Of a stretch of DNA of 21,846 nucleotides, positions 12,833 through 20,831 are shown piece by piece. The translations under genes and the position numbers were made by a program. Each line of letters opens with the position of its first letter. The stretch's first letter is position 1. The stretch covers positions 1 to 21,846 of IMG/VR virus record IMGVR_UViG_3300025282_000294. One strand, given 5' to 3'. The stretch comes from a virus. The notes beneath the pieces were generated by a model. It was given only the letters and a program-made list of their open reading frames with translations. It was not told where the DNA came from and ran no database searches.

Positions 12833-12995
12833 GAAATGCATAGTTTGTGGATTTCCTATGAGGGAATACGCATCTATATGGTACAATCTAACGGAAGATT
12901 ATTTTTCCATAGAGTGTTGTGAATGCTTTTCGTCGTACGATGAGGACTTCGAAATGCGAATGCCTGGAATAATATTTAATTGTGGAGAAGCATAA
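12822..12995 (+). CDS. small zinc-ribbon-like protein, about 57 aa
   Basis: The frame is open from 12771, but a TTG at 12822 overlapping the TerS stop gives a sensible start: KNKKCIVCGFPMREYASIWY, then EDYFSIECCECFSSYDEDFE. The pair CIVC and CCEC fits a compact Cys4 zinc site. Function is unknown. The true start (TTG 12822 or a position further upstream) is uncertain. It lies within the packaging cluster. Confidence 0.6.
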   Translation: MKNKKCIVCGFPMREYASIWYNLTEDYFSIECCECFSSYDEDFEMRMPGIIFNCGEA

Positions 12996-13241
12996 ATGAA
13001 AACTGTTAAATTTGATCTAGTACTAAAAGTACATAATGATTTAAAAGAAGATGAATTAAAAAGTTCTTTAGAATATTATATGATAAATGATAATGCTGTT
13101 AGGGGACTGGTTTCTCAGGTTATTGGAGAAATTGATGCTCCAGAAAATTTTTCTATAATTTCAATGGAAATAAAGGAAAAAAGAAAGGTAAAGAAGAATG
13201 CCGTACAAAACAATGGGAAAAACGGTATACATCAAAAATGA
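12996..13241 (+). CDS. hypothetical protein, 81 aa
   Basis: Not recognised. It follows directly on the previous stop, with SD GGAGAAG. The N-terminal MKTVKFDLVLKVHNDLKEDE and middle DAPENFSIISMEIKEKRK suggest a small alpha/beta fold; the C-terminus is basic. Its stop overlaps the start of the GGCT gene (ATGA). Confidence 0.72.
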   Translation: MKTVKFDLVLKVHNDLKEDELKSSLEYYMINDNAVRGLVSQVIGEIDAPENFSIISMEIKEKRKVKKNAVQNNGKNGIHQK

Positions 13242-13269
13242 AGCTTGCGGTATACGGAACTCTTCGTAA
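13198..13269 (+). pseudogene. possible remnant of an MPYK-type small phage protein, 23 codons
   Basis: ATG 13198 in a frame of its own encodes MPYKTMGKTVYIKN and then nine unrelated residues to TAA 13269. The start resembles the beginning of small basic phage proteins of the form MPYKxxGKxVYxK-GKW, recalled from memory. The resemblance ends about where the GGCT gene begins (13238), as if the GGCT gene had cut into it. It is weakly supported and could be chance. Confidence 0.22.
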
Positions 13270-13588
13270 TGGAAGTGAGGATACTGGAAGAATAGAAAAT
13301 ACTTCTCTTGTCTATCCTGGGCATCAAAGATTTCCTGCTGTAATACAGGATTATCAAGGCAAGGGTACTGTGGTGGAAGTTCACGATGTAACTAGCGAAG
13401 AGATGGCTCAGTATGATTTGTATGAAGGTCTTGCCATCGGTCTTTACGATAGGGTTAAAGTTAAAGTAAATATGGATAAAGGCGAAGAAGTGGAAGCTTG
13501 GGTATATGTTGCTGGCCCGCGCCTTCTTAAATTAGTAGATGTTTTTGAGGAGATTCCAAATGGAGACTGGAACAATAGAAAACTTTAA
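13238..13588 (+). CDS. gamma-glutamylcyclotransferase-like (AIG2/GGCT) protein
   Basis: 116 aa. The substrate-binding loop VYGTLRNG is at 5-12, and the catalytic Glu is likely E63 in YDLYEGLAIGLYDR, followed by the YxR-V-V strand typical of the fold. GGCT-family enzymes release 5-oxoproline from gamma-glutamyl amides or act on related amide-linked conjugates. The start overlaps the previous stop (ATGA), and its 3' end overlaps the TerL start by 29 nt. It is a metabolic-type enzyme embedded between small and large terminase genes, and its chemistry complements the two amidoligases on the left arm. Family call firm; substrate unknown. Confidence 0.86.
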   Translation: MKLAVYGTLRNGSEDTGRIENTSLVYPGHQRFPAVIQDYQGKGTVVEVHDVTSEEMAQYDLYEGLAIGLYDRVKVKVNMDKGEEVEAWVYVAGPRLLKLVDVFEEIPNGDWNNRKL

Positions 13589-15146
13589 TATAATTTCGAA
13601 TGACTTGGATGAGAAAGAAAGAGTCCTTAATATGGTATCAAAGGACTTGGTTGCTTTTGGGCAGCTTTTTCTTCCAGATGATTTTATGAAATCAAAACCA
13701 GCTCTGTTTCATCATAATGTAGGCGAGTTTCTTTTAGATAATACTATAAGAAGGCTTTGTGTTATATTACCGCGTGGTCATACCAAATCCACTATGGCAA
13801 AAGCAGCTTTGCTCCATAGGATATATTTCAATCCTAAAGGAAAGAATGAATTTGCGGCTTGGGTATCTGAAGAACAGACACAGGCGATAGACCATTTAAA
13901 ATACATTAAAACACATATAGAGTTAAATCCTGCCTTGCATTATTACTTTGGTGATATAGCTGGAAGTAAATGGACGGAAAAAGAAATCACCACATCTAAG
14001 GGTGACAGAATTATAGCAAAAGGAACTAGTCAAAGACTTCGTGGGAGATCGGAACTCGGCCTTCGTTATACAAAAATTATTCTTGATGACTTTGAATCTG
14101 AGTTAAATACAAAAACTCCAGAAAGAAGACGTGAAGTTAAAGAATGGCTTATGTCAACGGTATATCCAGCATTGGAAGAGTCAAAAGGTAATGAAGGTGC
14201 AATATGGCTTGTAGGTACGATCGTCCATTATGACTCTGCTTTGCAGGCTATATACGATGGATATTTAGAGGCTAAAAAAAATAAAGAAGATTATACTTGG
14301 CAGATTATATTTCATCGTGCGCTTGAGGATGGTAAACCGCTTTGGCCTTCTTATTTTCCAAAAGAAAAGATTGCAAGTATAAGAAAAGATTATGAGAACG
14401 TAGGGCAACTTCACAAGTTTGCACAGGAATATATGAATGATGCTCGCGATCTTGAAACAGCTAAATTTAAAATAGACAAGATAAATTATTATGATGGTGA
14501 ATTTAAAGCAAAAAATAATCAAGCGTATATAGTTACTAAGAAAGATGCTATTCCAGTTAATGTTTATATGGGTGTTGACTTGGCTTATGAATCTTCTGCT
14601 AAACATGATTATCAAGTAATAGTGGTAGCTGGAATTGATAGCGATAAGAATGTTTATGTGATTGATATATTTCACGAACATATTCCTCTTTATGATATGC
14701 CTAGAAAGATATTTCAATATGCTAAAGAATACCAGCCGATGCGAAGAGCAAATGTGGAACATGTAGGTGCTCAAGGTATTATAAAAGATGCTGTTAATGC
14801 TCTATCGGGAAAAGATAGAAAGATGGCTCCTGGTATTGCTCGTGGTGTTAGACCGCCTACTGGAATTAAAAAAGAAGATCGGCTTGAATCATTGCTTTGT
14901 CCTCTTGTAAATCGTGGCAAGTTTTTTATGAAAAAGCAACATAATGAAATAGTGGATGAAATGTTTCATTTTCCTAAAGGAAAGAACGATGACTTGCTTG
15001 ACGGCATTTGGTATTCGATTATAAATGCCAGAGCTCCATTGAGCAGAAAGTTTGATGCTGAGAATTTTGAAGAGACAGTAGATCAAAAAAAGGAGTTTTT
15101 AGCAAGAAAAATAGTGAGAAACTGGATTACTGGGCAAAGAATGTGA
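13560..15146 (+). CDS. terL: terminase large subunit (ATPase-nuclease)
   Basis: 528 aa from ATG 13560, which has SD GAGGAG seven nt upstream. A Walker A variant PRGHTKST (71-78) and Walker B IILDDFE (173-179) form the packaging ATPase. The C-terminal RNase-H-like nuclease shows MGVDLAYE (D340), RANVEHVGAQ (E400) and GKNDDLLDGI (D477/D478/D481). The protein forms the packaging motor at the portal and cuts concatemers. It overlaps the GGCT gene. The length and domain order are normal for the family. Confidence 0.95.
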   Translation: METGTIENFNIISNDLDEKERVLNMVSKDLVAFGQLFLPDDFMKSKPALFHHNVGEFLLDNTIRRLCVILPRGHTKSTMAKAALLHRIYFNPKGKNEFAAWVSEEQTQAIDHLKYIKTHIELNPALHYYFGDIAGSKWTEKEITTSKGDRIIAKGTSQRLRGRSELGLRYTKIILDDFESELNTKTPERRREVKEWLMSTVYPALEESKGNEGAIWLVGTIVHYDSALQAIYDGYLEAKKNKEDYTWQIIFHRALEDGKPLWPSYFPKEKIASIRKDYENVGQLHKFAQEYMNDARDLETAKFKIDKINYYDGEFKAKNNQAYIVTKKDAIPVNVYMGVDLAYESSAKHDYQVIVVAGIDSDKNVYVIDIFHEHIPLYDMPRKIFQYAKEYQPMRRANVEHVGAQGIIKDAVNALSGKDRKMAPGIARGVRPPTGIKKEDRLESLLCPLVNRGKFFMKKQHNEIVDEMFHFPKGKNDDLLDGIWYSIINARAPLSRKFDAENFEETVDQKKEFLARKIVRNWITGQRM

Positions 15147-15164
15147 AAAAAATAAAAAAAATAC

Positions 15165-15193
15165 TTGACATTGTACCCTTTTATGCTTATATT
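15165..15193 (+). promoter_or_regulatory. class A promoter upstream of portal
   Basis: TTGACA (15165-15170), 17 bp, TATATT (15188-15193). The expected start near 15200 leaves a leader of about 30 nt that contains the SD AGGAG (15218-15222). It starts 19 nt after the TerL stop and would drive the structural genes. Confidence 0.8.
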
Positions 15194-15278
15194 ATAAGTA
15201 AGACAAATTATATAGTTAGGAGATATCGATATCGCTAATGAAGAAAATCTCGTCGAAGTCGACGAGGCTCAAAAGAAT

Positions 15279-17261
15279 TTGGATTTGTGGCGTAGATGGC
15301 GGGATGCTCGTGTCGATTGGGACGAAGAAGCCCGTGACGCAGTAGATTTCGTTCTCGGAAATCACTATACTCAAGATGAATCAGATACCCTGAGTGCAAT
15401 TGGTCAGGGAGATTTTATCATTGACAGAGTGTATGCTGCTGTTGATAAACTCAAATCCTTATTAACATCAAAGAATCCTAAGTTTTCTGCTATTGGAAGA
15501 GAAGACTCAGATAATAAACTTGCTCAAGTTTGGAGGACTATACTTGAGTATATATGGGATATTTCTGATGGTGACATGGAATTTAAGCAAGCCGTCCACG
15601 ATTATGCAATCGCTGGTATGGGATATTTTTATGTATATATAGACCCCGAGGCGGATTTCGGCAGGGGCGATGTCAAGTTTACCAATGTAAATCCTTTTAG
15701 AGTATATGTTGATCCTGCTGCGAGAAACAGGTATTTCAACGATGCCTCCGCCATCATATTATCTACTATATTAACGGAAGATCAAGTACTTGCCGTTTAT
15801 CCGCAACTTTCAGAATTCATTTCAGAAATAGATAGTATGAATGATGAGGAAGATTATCCTGCTTCAAGCAGAAAAAACTCTTCCCAATCATTTACTCCAG
15901 ATATAGTCAAAGATAGTGACCGTGGAGGATATCAAAGATATAGAGTTTTAGAAAGATTTGAAAAAGTAAAAGTTCCTTATTATAGACTTTTTAATAAACA
16001 GAATGGTGAAGAAAAAGTTGTTGATATGGAAACTTTTGAACAGATAGCCAGCGAAAATGCACATCTAATAGAATCTGGATTAATAGAAGCTGTCGAAATA
16101 ATGCAAACTCGTATTAAAGTAGTGGCAACTATGGGACAACATTTATTATATCAGCAATTATTAAATACTGATGTATATCCTGTTATTCCAGTTCCAAATA
16201 TTTGGACTAATACTCCATATCCCAAATCAGATGTTACAAAAGTTAAAGATTCTCAACGGCTTATAAACAAATTATTTTCATTAACACTTAGTCATGCGCA
16301 AGCTTCTGCTGGACTTAAGCTTCTTGTACCTGAAGGAAGTGTTGATGACGTAGGACAGCTTGAAAGGGATTGGGCTAATCCTAATGCTGTATTGGAATAT
16401 AATCCAGAGTTTGGGGAGCCTCATTTTCCAGCTCCGCAACCACTTGCTGGTGAATTTTATCATTTAATAGACAGAGTAGAACATTACATAGATTTAAATT
16501 TTGGAATACCTGAGTTGATGCAAGGCTTCAAAGAAAAGGCTCCTGATACTGTACGCGGAACTGCTATGCTCTCGGAAATGGGAGAAAGTCGTGGGCGTTC
16601 TAAGCTAAAGGATATAGAAGCAAGTTTAAGTCAACTTGGAAGATGCATATATAATTATGCGAAAGGACATTATACATTCCAGAAAACATTTAAAATCGTG
16701 CAACCTAATAATGATTTAACTGAATTTACAGTTAATAATAGATTGTATGATGATAAGTCAAACGAACTACAGACCATAGAAAATGATATTTCTTTAGGTC
16801 AACATGACGTTCGTATTATATCGGGTTCAACATTGCCGTCAAACAAGATGGCTGAATACAACATGTATCTTGAGGCATATAAGTTGGGACTGGTAGATGA
16901 TGTCGAGGTCTTAAAGAAAACTGAGATCTACGACAAAGAAGGTGTATTGCAACGAAAAGGTATGATGGCGAAAATGCAGTCATACATACAACAACTAGAA
17001 GGTCAGATAAAAGAACTTACTGGTGATCTGCAAACGGCTGACAGGGAAGCTGTTCATGCTAAGAAACAGGTTATCACTGAGAAATTTAAGACCGATTTGA
17101 ATGAAATTGTCTCTGAGGCGAAATATAAGGAAAGAGTCAAGATTAATAAACTAGAAGGTGTGATTGATAAAGCAGATGTTCGTGCCGAAGCTTCGTTAGC
17201 TGTACAAAAGGCAAATAAAGGGAGCTCCTCTAAGAAAGGGAGCGCACAAGGAAAACAATAA
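15279..17261 (+). CDS. portal protein, P22-like
   Basis: 660 aa from TTG 15279, the first canonical start. The sequence resembles P22-type portals: AVDFVLGNHY, then DRVYAAVDKLKSLLTSKNPK, DYAIAGMGYFYVYIDPEADF and NPFRVYVDPAARNRYF. The C-terminal region 555-660 is a long helical barrel-like or coiled segment. Portals form the dodecameric DNA entry ring. The TTG has no good SD, while a strong SD AGGAG (15218-15222) is followed by an open frame with only ATC codons at 15225 and 15231; ATC 15231 is 8 nt from the SD and would add 16 residues (ANEENLVEVDEAQKN). The true N-terminus is therefore uncertain. Confidence 0.9.
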   Translation: MDLWRRWRDARVDWDEEARDAVDFVLGNHYTQDESDTLSAIGQGDFIIDRVYAAVDKLKSLLTSKNPKFSAIGREDSDNKLAQVWRTILEYIWDISDGDMEFKQAVHDYAIAGMGYFYVYIDPEADFGRGDVKFTNVNPFRVYVDPAARNRYFNDASAIILSTILTEDQVLAVYPQLSEFISEIDSMNDEEDYPASSRKNSSQSFTPDIVKDSDRGGYQRYRVLERFEKVKVPYYRLFNKQNGEEKVVDMETFEQIASENAHLIESGLIEAVEIMQTRIKVVATMGQHLLYQQLLNTDVYPVIPVPNIWTNTPYPKSDVTKVKDSQRLINKLFSLTLSHAQASAGLKLLVPEGSVDDVGQLERDWANPNAVLEYNPEFGEPHFPAPQPLAGEFYHLIDRVEHYIDLNFGIPELMQGFKEKAPDTVRGTAMLSEMGESRGRSKLKDIEASLSQLGRCIYNYAKGHYTFQKTFKIVQPNNDLTEFTVNNRLYDDKSNELQTIENDISLGQHDVRIISGSTLPSNKMAEYNMYLEAYKLGLVDDVEVLKKTEIYDKEGVLQRKGMMAKMQSYIQQLEGQIKELTGDLQTADREAVHAKKQVITEKFKTDLNEIVSEAKYKERVKINKLEGVIDKADVRAEASLAVQKANKGSSSKKGSAQGKQ

Positions 17262-17333
17262 TCATAGGTTAAACTTCTTCGAAATATCGAAAGGTAGAGT
17301 TCGAATCAAAGAAGAAATCTAAAAGGAGGTTAT

Positions 17334-18206
17334 ATGGAAGATCAAGTGCAAAATAGTGTAGTTGATAGTCCTGAAAGCAATGTTCAAGCGACAACTCGTG
17401 AAGGGTTGGATGTTTCTATGCCAGATGTTCAATTGGCAGCAGAACTTCCAAGTGTTCAAGATAGTGTCATTAGTGAAGGCAATTCTCGCCCACCTAATTT
17501 AATTACTAAAGAAGGTGATGAGAGCCAAATTGATTACGGGACAGATTGGGAAAATGAAACTCGCAAGTTTCAGTCTATGTATGATAAACAAAAGGCTGAT
17601 TATGAGAGTCTTCAAAGTGAGTACCAGCAACTTGCTCCAATGTCTGAACTGCAAAAGGTTCTTGAATCAAGACCTGATGTAGTTGAGGCAATAAGAGATA
17701 AGTTGGAGGGAAAAAGCAATCAAGAAACTATACGCGAAGGAGATGATACTAATGTAATTGATGAATCATCTTTTGACCCATGGGAAGCCTATTACAAACC
17801 AGAGTCTGCCTCATATAAAATGAGAACGACTCAGGAAAAGGCTTTGGTAGATGAGGCTGTTGGACAACATATGTCTCAAATACAAGGCCAAGTTGCGTTG
17901 CAGAATTTGCGCAATGAGTTATCTAGCAACTATAATATGCAGGATGAAAAGGATATCAGTGATTTTATTGAATTTGCGACCACACCGAGAGATCAACTTC
18001 CGATTGATCTTTTAATCGATGTTTATCGTAAATATTATAATAAAGGAACTGACAATGTTTCTCCGAACATGGAAGCAGTTAGAGCGACTCAAAGCATTCC
18101 TAAGACAGCTGGGATTCTTCAGGGTGGTGAAGCACCAAGAAAGAATGAACAGGATTCTGCTTGGGATAGAATTTTGCAAGCTGGGCAAGCAGGGAGAATT
18201 CCCTAA
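17334..18206 (+). CDS. scaffolding-like protein
   Basis: 290 aa lying between portal and major capsid, with SD AAAGGAGG. It is acidic and Gln/Ser/Asp-rich at the N-terminus (QNSVVDSPESNVQATTREGL). A likely coiled coil follows (WENETRKFQSMYDKQKADYE, then SLQSEYQQLAPMSELQKVLE), then helical segments and a short C-terminal helix NEQDSAWDRILQAGQAGRIP. These traits and the position match head scaffolding proteins, which guide capsid assembly and leave or are cleaved. No protease motif is seen. Assignment is by position and composition. Confidence 0.75.
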   Translation: MEDQVQNSVVDSPESNVQATTREGLDVSMPDVQLAAELPSVQDSVISEGNSRPPNLITKEGDESQIDYGTDWENETRKFQSMYDKQKADYESLQSEYQQLAPMSELQKVLESRPDVVEAIRDKLEGKSNQETIREGDDTNVIDESSFDPWEAYYKPESASYKMRTTQEKALVDEAVGQHMSQIQGQVALQNLRNELSSNYNMQDEKDISDFIEFATTPRDQLPIDLLIDVYRKYYNKGTDNVSPNMEAVRATQSIPKTAGILQGGEAPRKNEQDSAWDRILQAGQAGRIP

Positions 18207-18236
18207 TTAAAAATAATCAAAAATAGGAGGTAACAC

Positions 18237-19691
18237 ATGGCTGTTACAAGTGGGGTAAAATCCAGTTATGATATTACAGCTGCTGCTGCTACTGCTGGTA
18301 TTGGGCAAGCGCCTGATCGCCGCCGATTATACGATTTTTCAGACCGAGTTGCCGAATTGGCACCAGAGGAATCGCCGTTTTTTGTATATCTTTCAAAAGT
18401 TGCAAAAGTACCAACGGACGATCCTGTATTTCGGTTCTTAGAAAATCGTTCTAAGATTGATTGGACTACTCGTAATTTTAAAATGGCTGCTGGTGTAAAC
18501 GGAGGTTCTGCTGTAAGCGCAGGAAGCTCTTATACATTTACAGTTGATTCAGATAGTGCTACGGGTGGAACAGCTTCTGGCGGTGCATCGGTTGATTTCC
18601 TTACAAAAGGAATGGTCTTTGCCGTAAATACTGTTAGTGGAGCTGCTGGTTATTCACAGACTTTAGTCCGTGTAGAAAGCGCTCCTGCTGACTTAGGTAC
18701 ATCTACCTCATTTACTGGTAAGATTATTAATATATCTAATACAGTAACTTCTGGAGATAGTGCTATTACAGGTGAGGATATTATCGCTAATAATGATAAT
18801 TGCCAAGTAATTGGTACTTCATTTCAAGAAGGAAGTGGATCACCTGATGTATGGTCTAGTGAAATCGAAGATGATTTCGGTTATACGCAGATCTTTAAGA
18901 CCGCAGCTGAAATGTCGAATACGGCAATTGCTACTCGTTATCGTGGTTATGCAAATGAATGGGAGCGCATTTGGGCTCTTAAACTTCGTGAGCATAAAGT
19001 AGATATTGAGAGAGCATTGCTATTCGGGCAAAGAGCTCGTGTAAGTTCTATCCAGTATACTGAAGGTATTGTTGGACATATTCTAAAGAATGGTAAAGCA
19101 ATTCTTGGTACGGGTGATATGACTTATACAGCTGGCGAACCATATTTTAGAAGTGTAGCTAGTGCAGAGTTGACATATGATCGTTTGCTTTCAGATATGG
19201 AAGTAATGTTCGATCCAGCTCGTGGCGGAGCAAGTGAAAAGTTAGTTCTTGCAGGTCTTCCTGTAATTTCTTTCTTTAACAAACTTGGTTCAGAGTCATT
19301 CTTGAGTGCAAGTATGTCTCATAGTAAGAATGCATCTGAGACTACTACGCCTACAGCGACTGGTGCAAACCAATATCCATATAGAATGGGTATGGAAACA
19401 CGCGATGGTGCTTTTGGTCATCAAGTATATACTATTGAAACTGTTCATGGTACTATGCATTTGGTCAAAGAACCGCTATTTCGTAGTATTTCTGCCAATA
19501 TGATGGCAATGGTTGATATGAGTAAAGTATCTTATCGTCCATTAGTAGGTAATGGTGTTAATAGAGATACATCAATTTTAACTAACGTACAAAACTCAGA
19601 TGAAGACTTGAGAAAGGATATGATCCTTACTGAAGCAGGCTTAGAAGTCACGCTTCCAGAATCTCACGCGCTTTATCAAGTAGAATTATAG
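18237..19691 (+). CDS. major capsid protein (HK97 fold, SU10/DUF5309-like)
   Basis: 484 aa, with SD TAGGAGG before ATG. The N-terminal DFSDRVAELAPEESPFFVYL and FENRSKIDW-like region (RFLENRSKIDWTTRNF), the central AAEMSNTAIATRYRGYANEW and the C-terminal domain segments GGASEKLVLAGLPVISFFNK, GHQVYTIETVHGTMHLVKEP and MVDMSKVSYRPLVGNGVN fit SU10-like/DUF5309 capsid proteins. A Ser/Gly/Thr-rich insertion (about 80-190) may be an extra surface domain. It follows the scaffold in the usual order. The fold call is by recall of sequence style. Confidence 0.85.
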   Translation: MAVTSGVKSSYDITAAAATAGIGQAPDRRRLYDFSDRVAELAPEESPFFVYLSKVAKVPTDDPVFRFLENRSKIDWTTRNFKMAAGVNGGSAVSAGSSYTFTVDSDSATGGTASGGASVDFLTKGMVFAVNTVSGAAGYSQTLVRVESAPADLGTSTSFTGKIINISNTVTSGDSAITGEDIIANNDNCQVIGTSFQEGSGSPDVWSSEIEDDFGYTQIFKTAAEMSNTAIATRYRGYANEWERIWALKLREHKVDIERALLFGQRARVSSIQYTEGIVGHILKNGKAILGTGDMTYTAGEPYFRSVASAELTYDRLLSDMEVMFDPARGGASEKLVLAGLPVISFFNKLGSESFLSASMSHSKNASETTTPTATGANQYPYRMGMETRDGAFGHQVYTIETVHGTMHLVKEPLFRSISANMMAMVDMSKVSYRPLVGNGVNRDTSILTNVQNSDEDLRKDMILTEAGLEVTLPESHALYQVEL

Positions 19692-19705
19692 TAGGAGGTT
19701 AAAGA

Positions 19706-20188
19706 GTGTATAATAAATCATTAAATACTAGTAGCGGAAGCTATAATACTAAAAAGCGCGCAATACAGAATATTGATAATGGCGCTGCTGTGACAAGAAC
19801 ATTAACAGATGCTGAGTCTGGGACTCTATATCTTGTTGATATGTCAACAGTAGATAACGATGTTGCAATAACTCTGCCAACAGCTTCAGATTCTGAAGGT
19901 GTATGGTTTGATTTCTGTTTCACAGTTGCCTGTGATGACGATGCAGATTTTTCTGTAACAACTGGTGCTGACGGAACTGATATATACGGTTATATTGTCA
20001 CTGGTGCTGCAAACAGCACGGTTGATGATGTTGATGGATTGTCAAAAATAACTGTAGACGGTTCAGTAGCTCAGACGACAGAAGGAATGAGACTCACATT
20101 TTTATGTGATGGTACTAATTGGCATCTTAGTGGGTATAATCCTACTGCAATTGGAACTGTTCTGGTTGTCGAATCTGCGAGTGCTTAA
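19706..20188 (+). CDS. capsid decoration or head-fibre-like protein, 160 aa
   Basis: GTG 19706 with SD AGGAGG. After a short polar N-terminus, the chain is beta-rich and Gly/Thr/Asp-rich: TLTDAESGTLYLVDMSTVDN, AITLPTASDSEGVWFDFCFT, RLTFLCDGTNWHLSGYN. This repeated strand pattern resembles phage decoration or fibre-type beta domains that coat heads. No signal peptide. It directly follows the major capsid gene, which supports a virion role. Confidence 0.68.
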   Translation: MYNKSLNTSSGSYNTKKRAIQNIDNGAAVTRTLTDAESGTLYLVDMSTVDNDVAITLPTASDSEGVWFDFCFTVACDDDADFSVTTGADGTDIYGYIVTGAANSTVDDVDGLSKITVDGSVAQTTEGMRLTFLCDGTNWHLSGYNPTAIGTVLVVESASA

Positions 20189-20226
20189 TTACCTAAATAG
20201 ATAAAGGTAAGCAGTTTTGGATACTG

Positions 20227-20256
20227 TGGGGCTGGTCGTATAAAGGGCTAGCCCCA
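20227..20256 (+). terminator. strong stem-loop after the decoration-like gene
   Basis: TGGGGCT (20227-20233) pairs with AGCCCCA (20250-20256), with further pairs inside. It is followed by AAAAATCC rather than a U-run, so it is not a textbook intrinsic terminator on the + strand. It may attenuate or process the capsid mRNA. The same 7-nt arms occur in the stem-loop at 8401-8442. Confidence 0.4.
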
Positions 20257-20288
20257 AAAATCCTAAAAATTTTAAAATTGGAGATAGT

Positions 20289-20492
20289 ATGGCAGCTTAT
20301 AACACGATAACAAAAATTATAGTAGGGCAAATTCCATCTGGAACTGAAGATAGTGGTACAGCAGGTACATTGTCAAAGTTAATTAATGACTTCTGGCAGA
20401 CGCTAGACAGTACTAGTGGAGCGGTTCAAAGTATGACCGCTGTTCAGATTGCGCCTTACACAGTTGCAGTAATTATAGTTTACTTAGGTTAA
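20289..20492 (+). CDS. hypothetical small protein, 67 aa
   Basis: ATG with SD GGAG. The sequence MAAYNTITKIIVGQIPSGTE continues with polar Ser/Thr/Gly stretches, a helix LSKLINDFWQTLD, and the hydrophobic C-terminus VQIAPYTVAVIIVYLG. No family recognised; probably a minor virion or assembly protein because of position. Confidence 0.7.
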   Translation: MAAYNTITKIIVGQIPSGTEDSGTAGTLSKLINDFWQTLDSTSGAVQSMTAVQIAPYTVAVIIVYLG

Positions 20493-20493
20493 G

Positions 20494-20706
20494 ATGCCTA
20501 AATGCCAACATTGCGAAGAGCCTAATCCAGAGCATTGGTTCTATTGCAGAGAGTGTGGTAAAAGAGCTTCTAAGCCAAAATTTACAACAAACTCTTTTAT
20601 GAGAACTGAAGCTGGAAAAAGAACGGATGTAGAGTTTAACACTATTTCCTACGAAGAAAGCTTTGATAAAATGAATAAAGCCGATAAGCGGTGGAAGGGA
20701 TTTTAA
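20494..20706 (+). CDS. zinc-ribbon small protein, 70 aa
   Basis: An N-terminal zinc ribbon CQHCEEPNPEHWFYCRECGK gives a Cys4 site, followed by a polar region NSFMRTEAGKRTDVEFNTIS and C-terminal KADKRWKGF. Small proteins with this start (MPKC..C..PNPE.WFYC..CG) are familiar from environmental phage structural clusters. It begins 1 nt after the previous stop. Function is unknown. Confidence 0.8.
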   Translation: MPKCQHCEEPNPEHWFYCRECGKRASKPKFTTNSFMRTEAGKRTDVEFNTISYEESFDKMNKADKRWKGF

Positions 20707-20707
20707 T

Positions 20708-20827
20708 ATGCCTTATGGAAAAGGAACTTATGGAAGCAAGGTCGGAAGACCGAAGAAAAAGAAATCTTCTAAGAAAAAGAAGTCTTACAAAAAGAAAAAG
20801 AAATCTTCTAAAAAGAAAAAGAAATAA
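20708..20827 (+). CDS. lysine-rich small protein, 39 aa
   Basis: MPYGKGTYGSKVGRPKKKKS, then mostly lysine and serine repeats to KKKKK. The MPYGKGTYGSK-GRP start followed by a Lys tail is typical of small basic phage proteins in structural clusters that probably bind DNA. It begins 1 nt after the zinc-ribbon stop. The codon repeats AAG/AAA and TCT TCT make the 3' half a low-complexity DNA segment. Confidence 0.82.
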   Translation: MPYGKGTYGSKVGRPKKKKSSKKKKSYKKKKKSSKKKKK

Positions 20828-20831
20828 TTAG

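Noticed and set aside
14265-14774. 169-aa minus-strand frame inside terL
   Set aside because: Shadow of the terminase gene: Ile/Phe/Tyr-rich composition typical of antisense of an AT-rich gene, no SD.
17299-17307. GTTCGAATC, resembling a tRNA T-loop
   Set aside because: Flanks do not form a T-stem and no acceptor or anticodon arms can be drawn.
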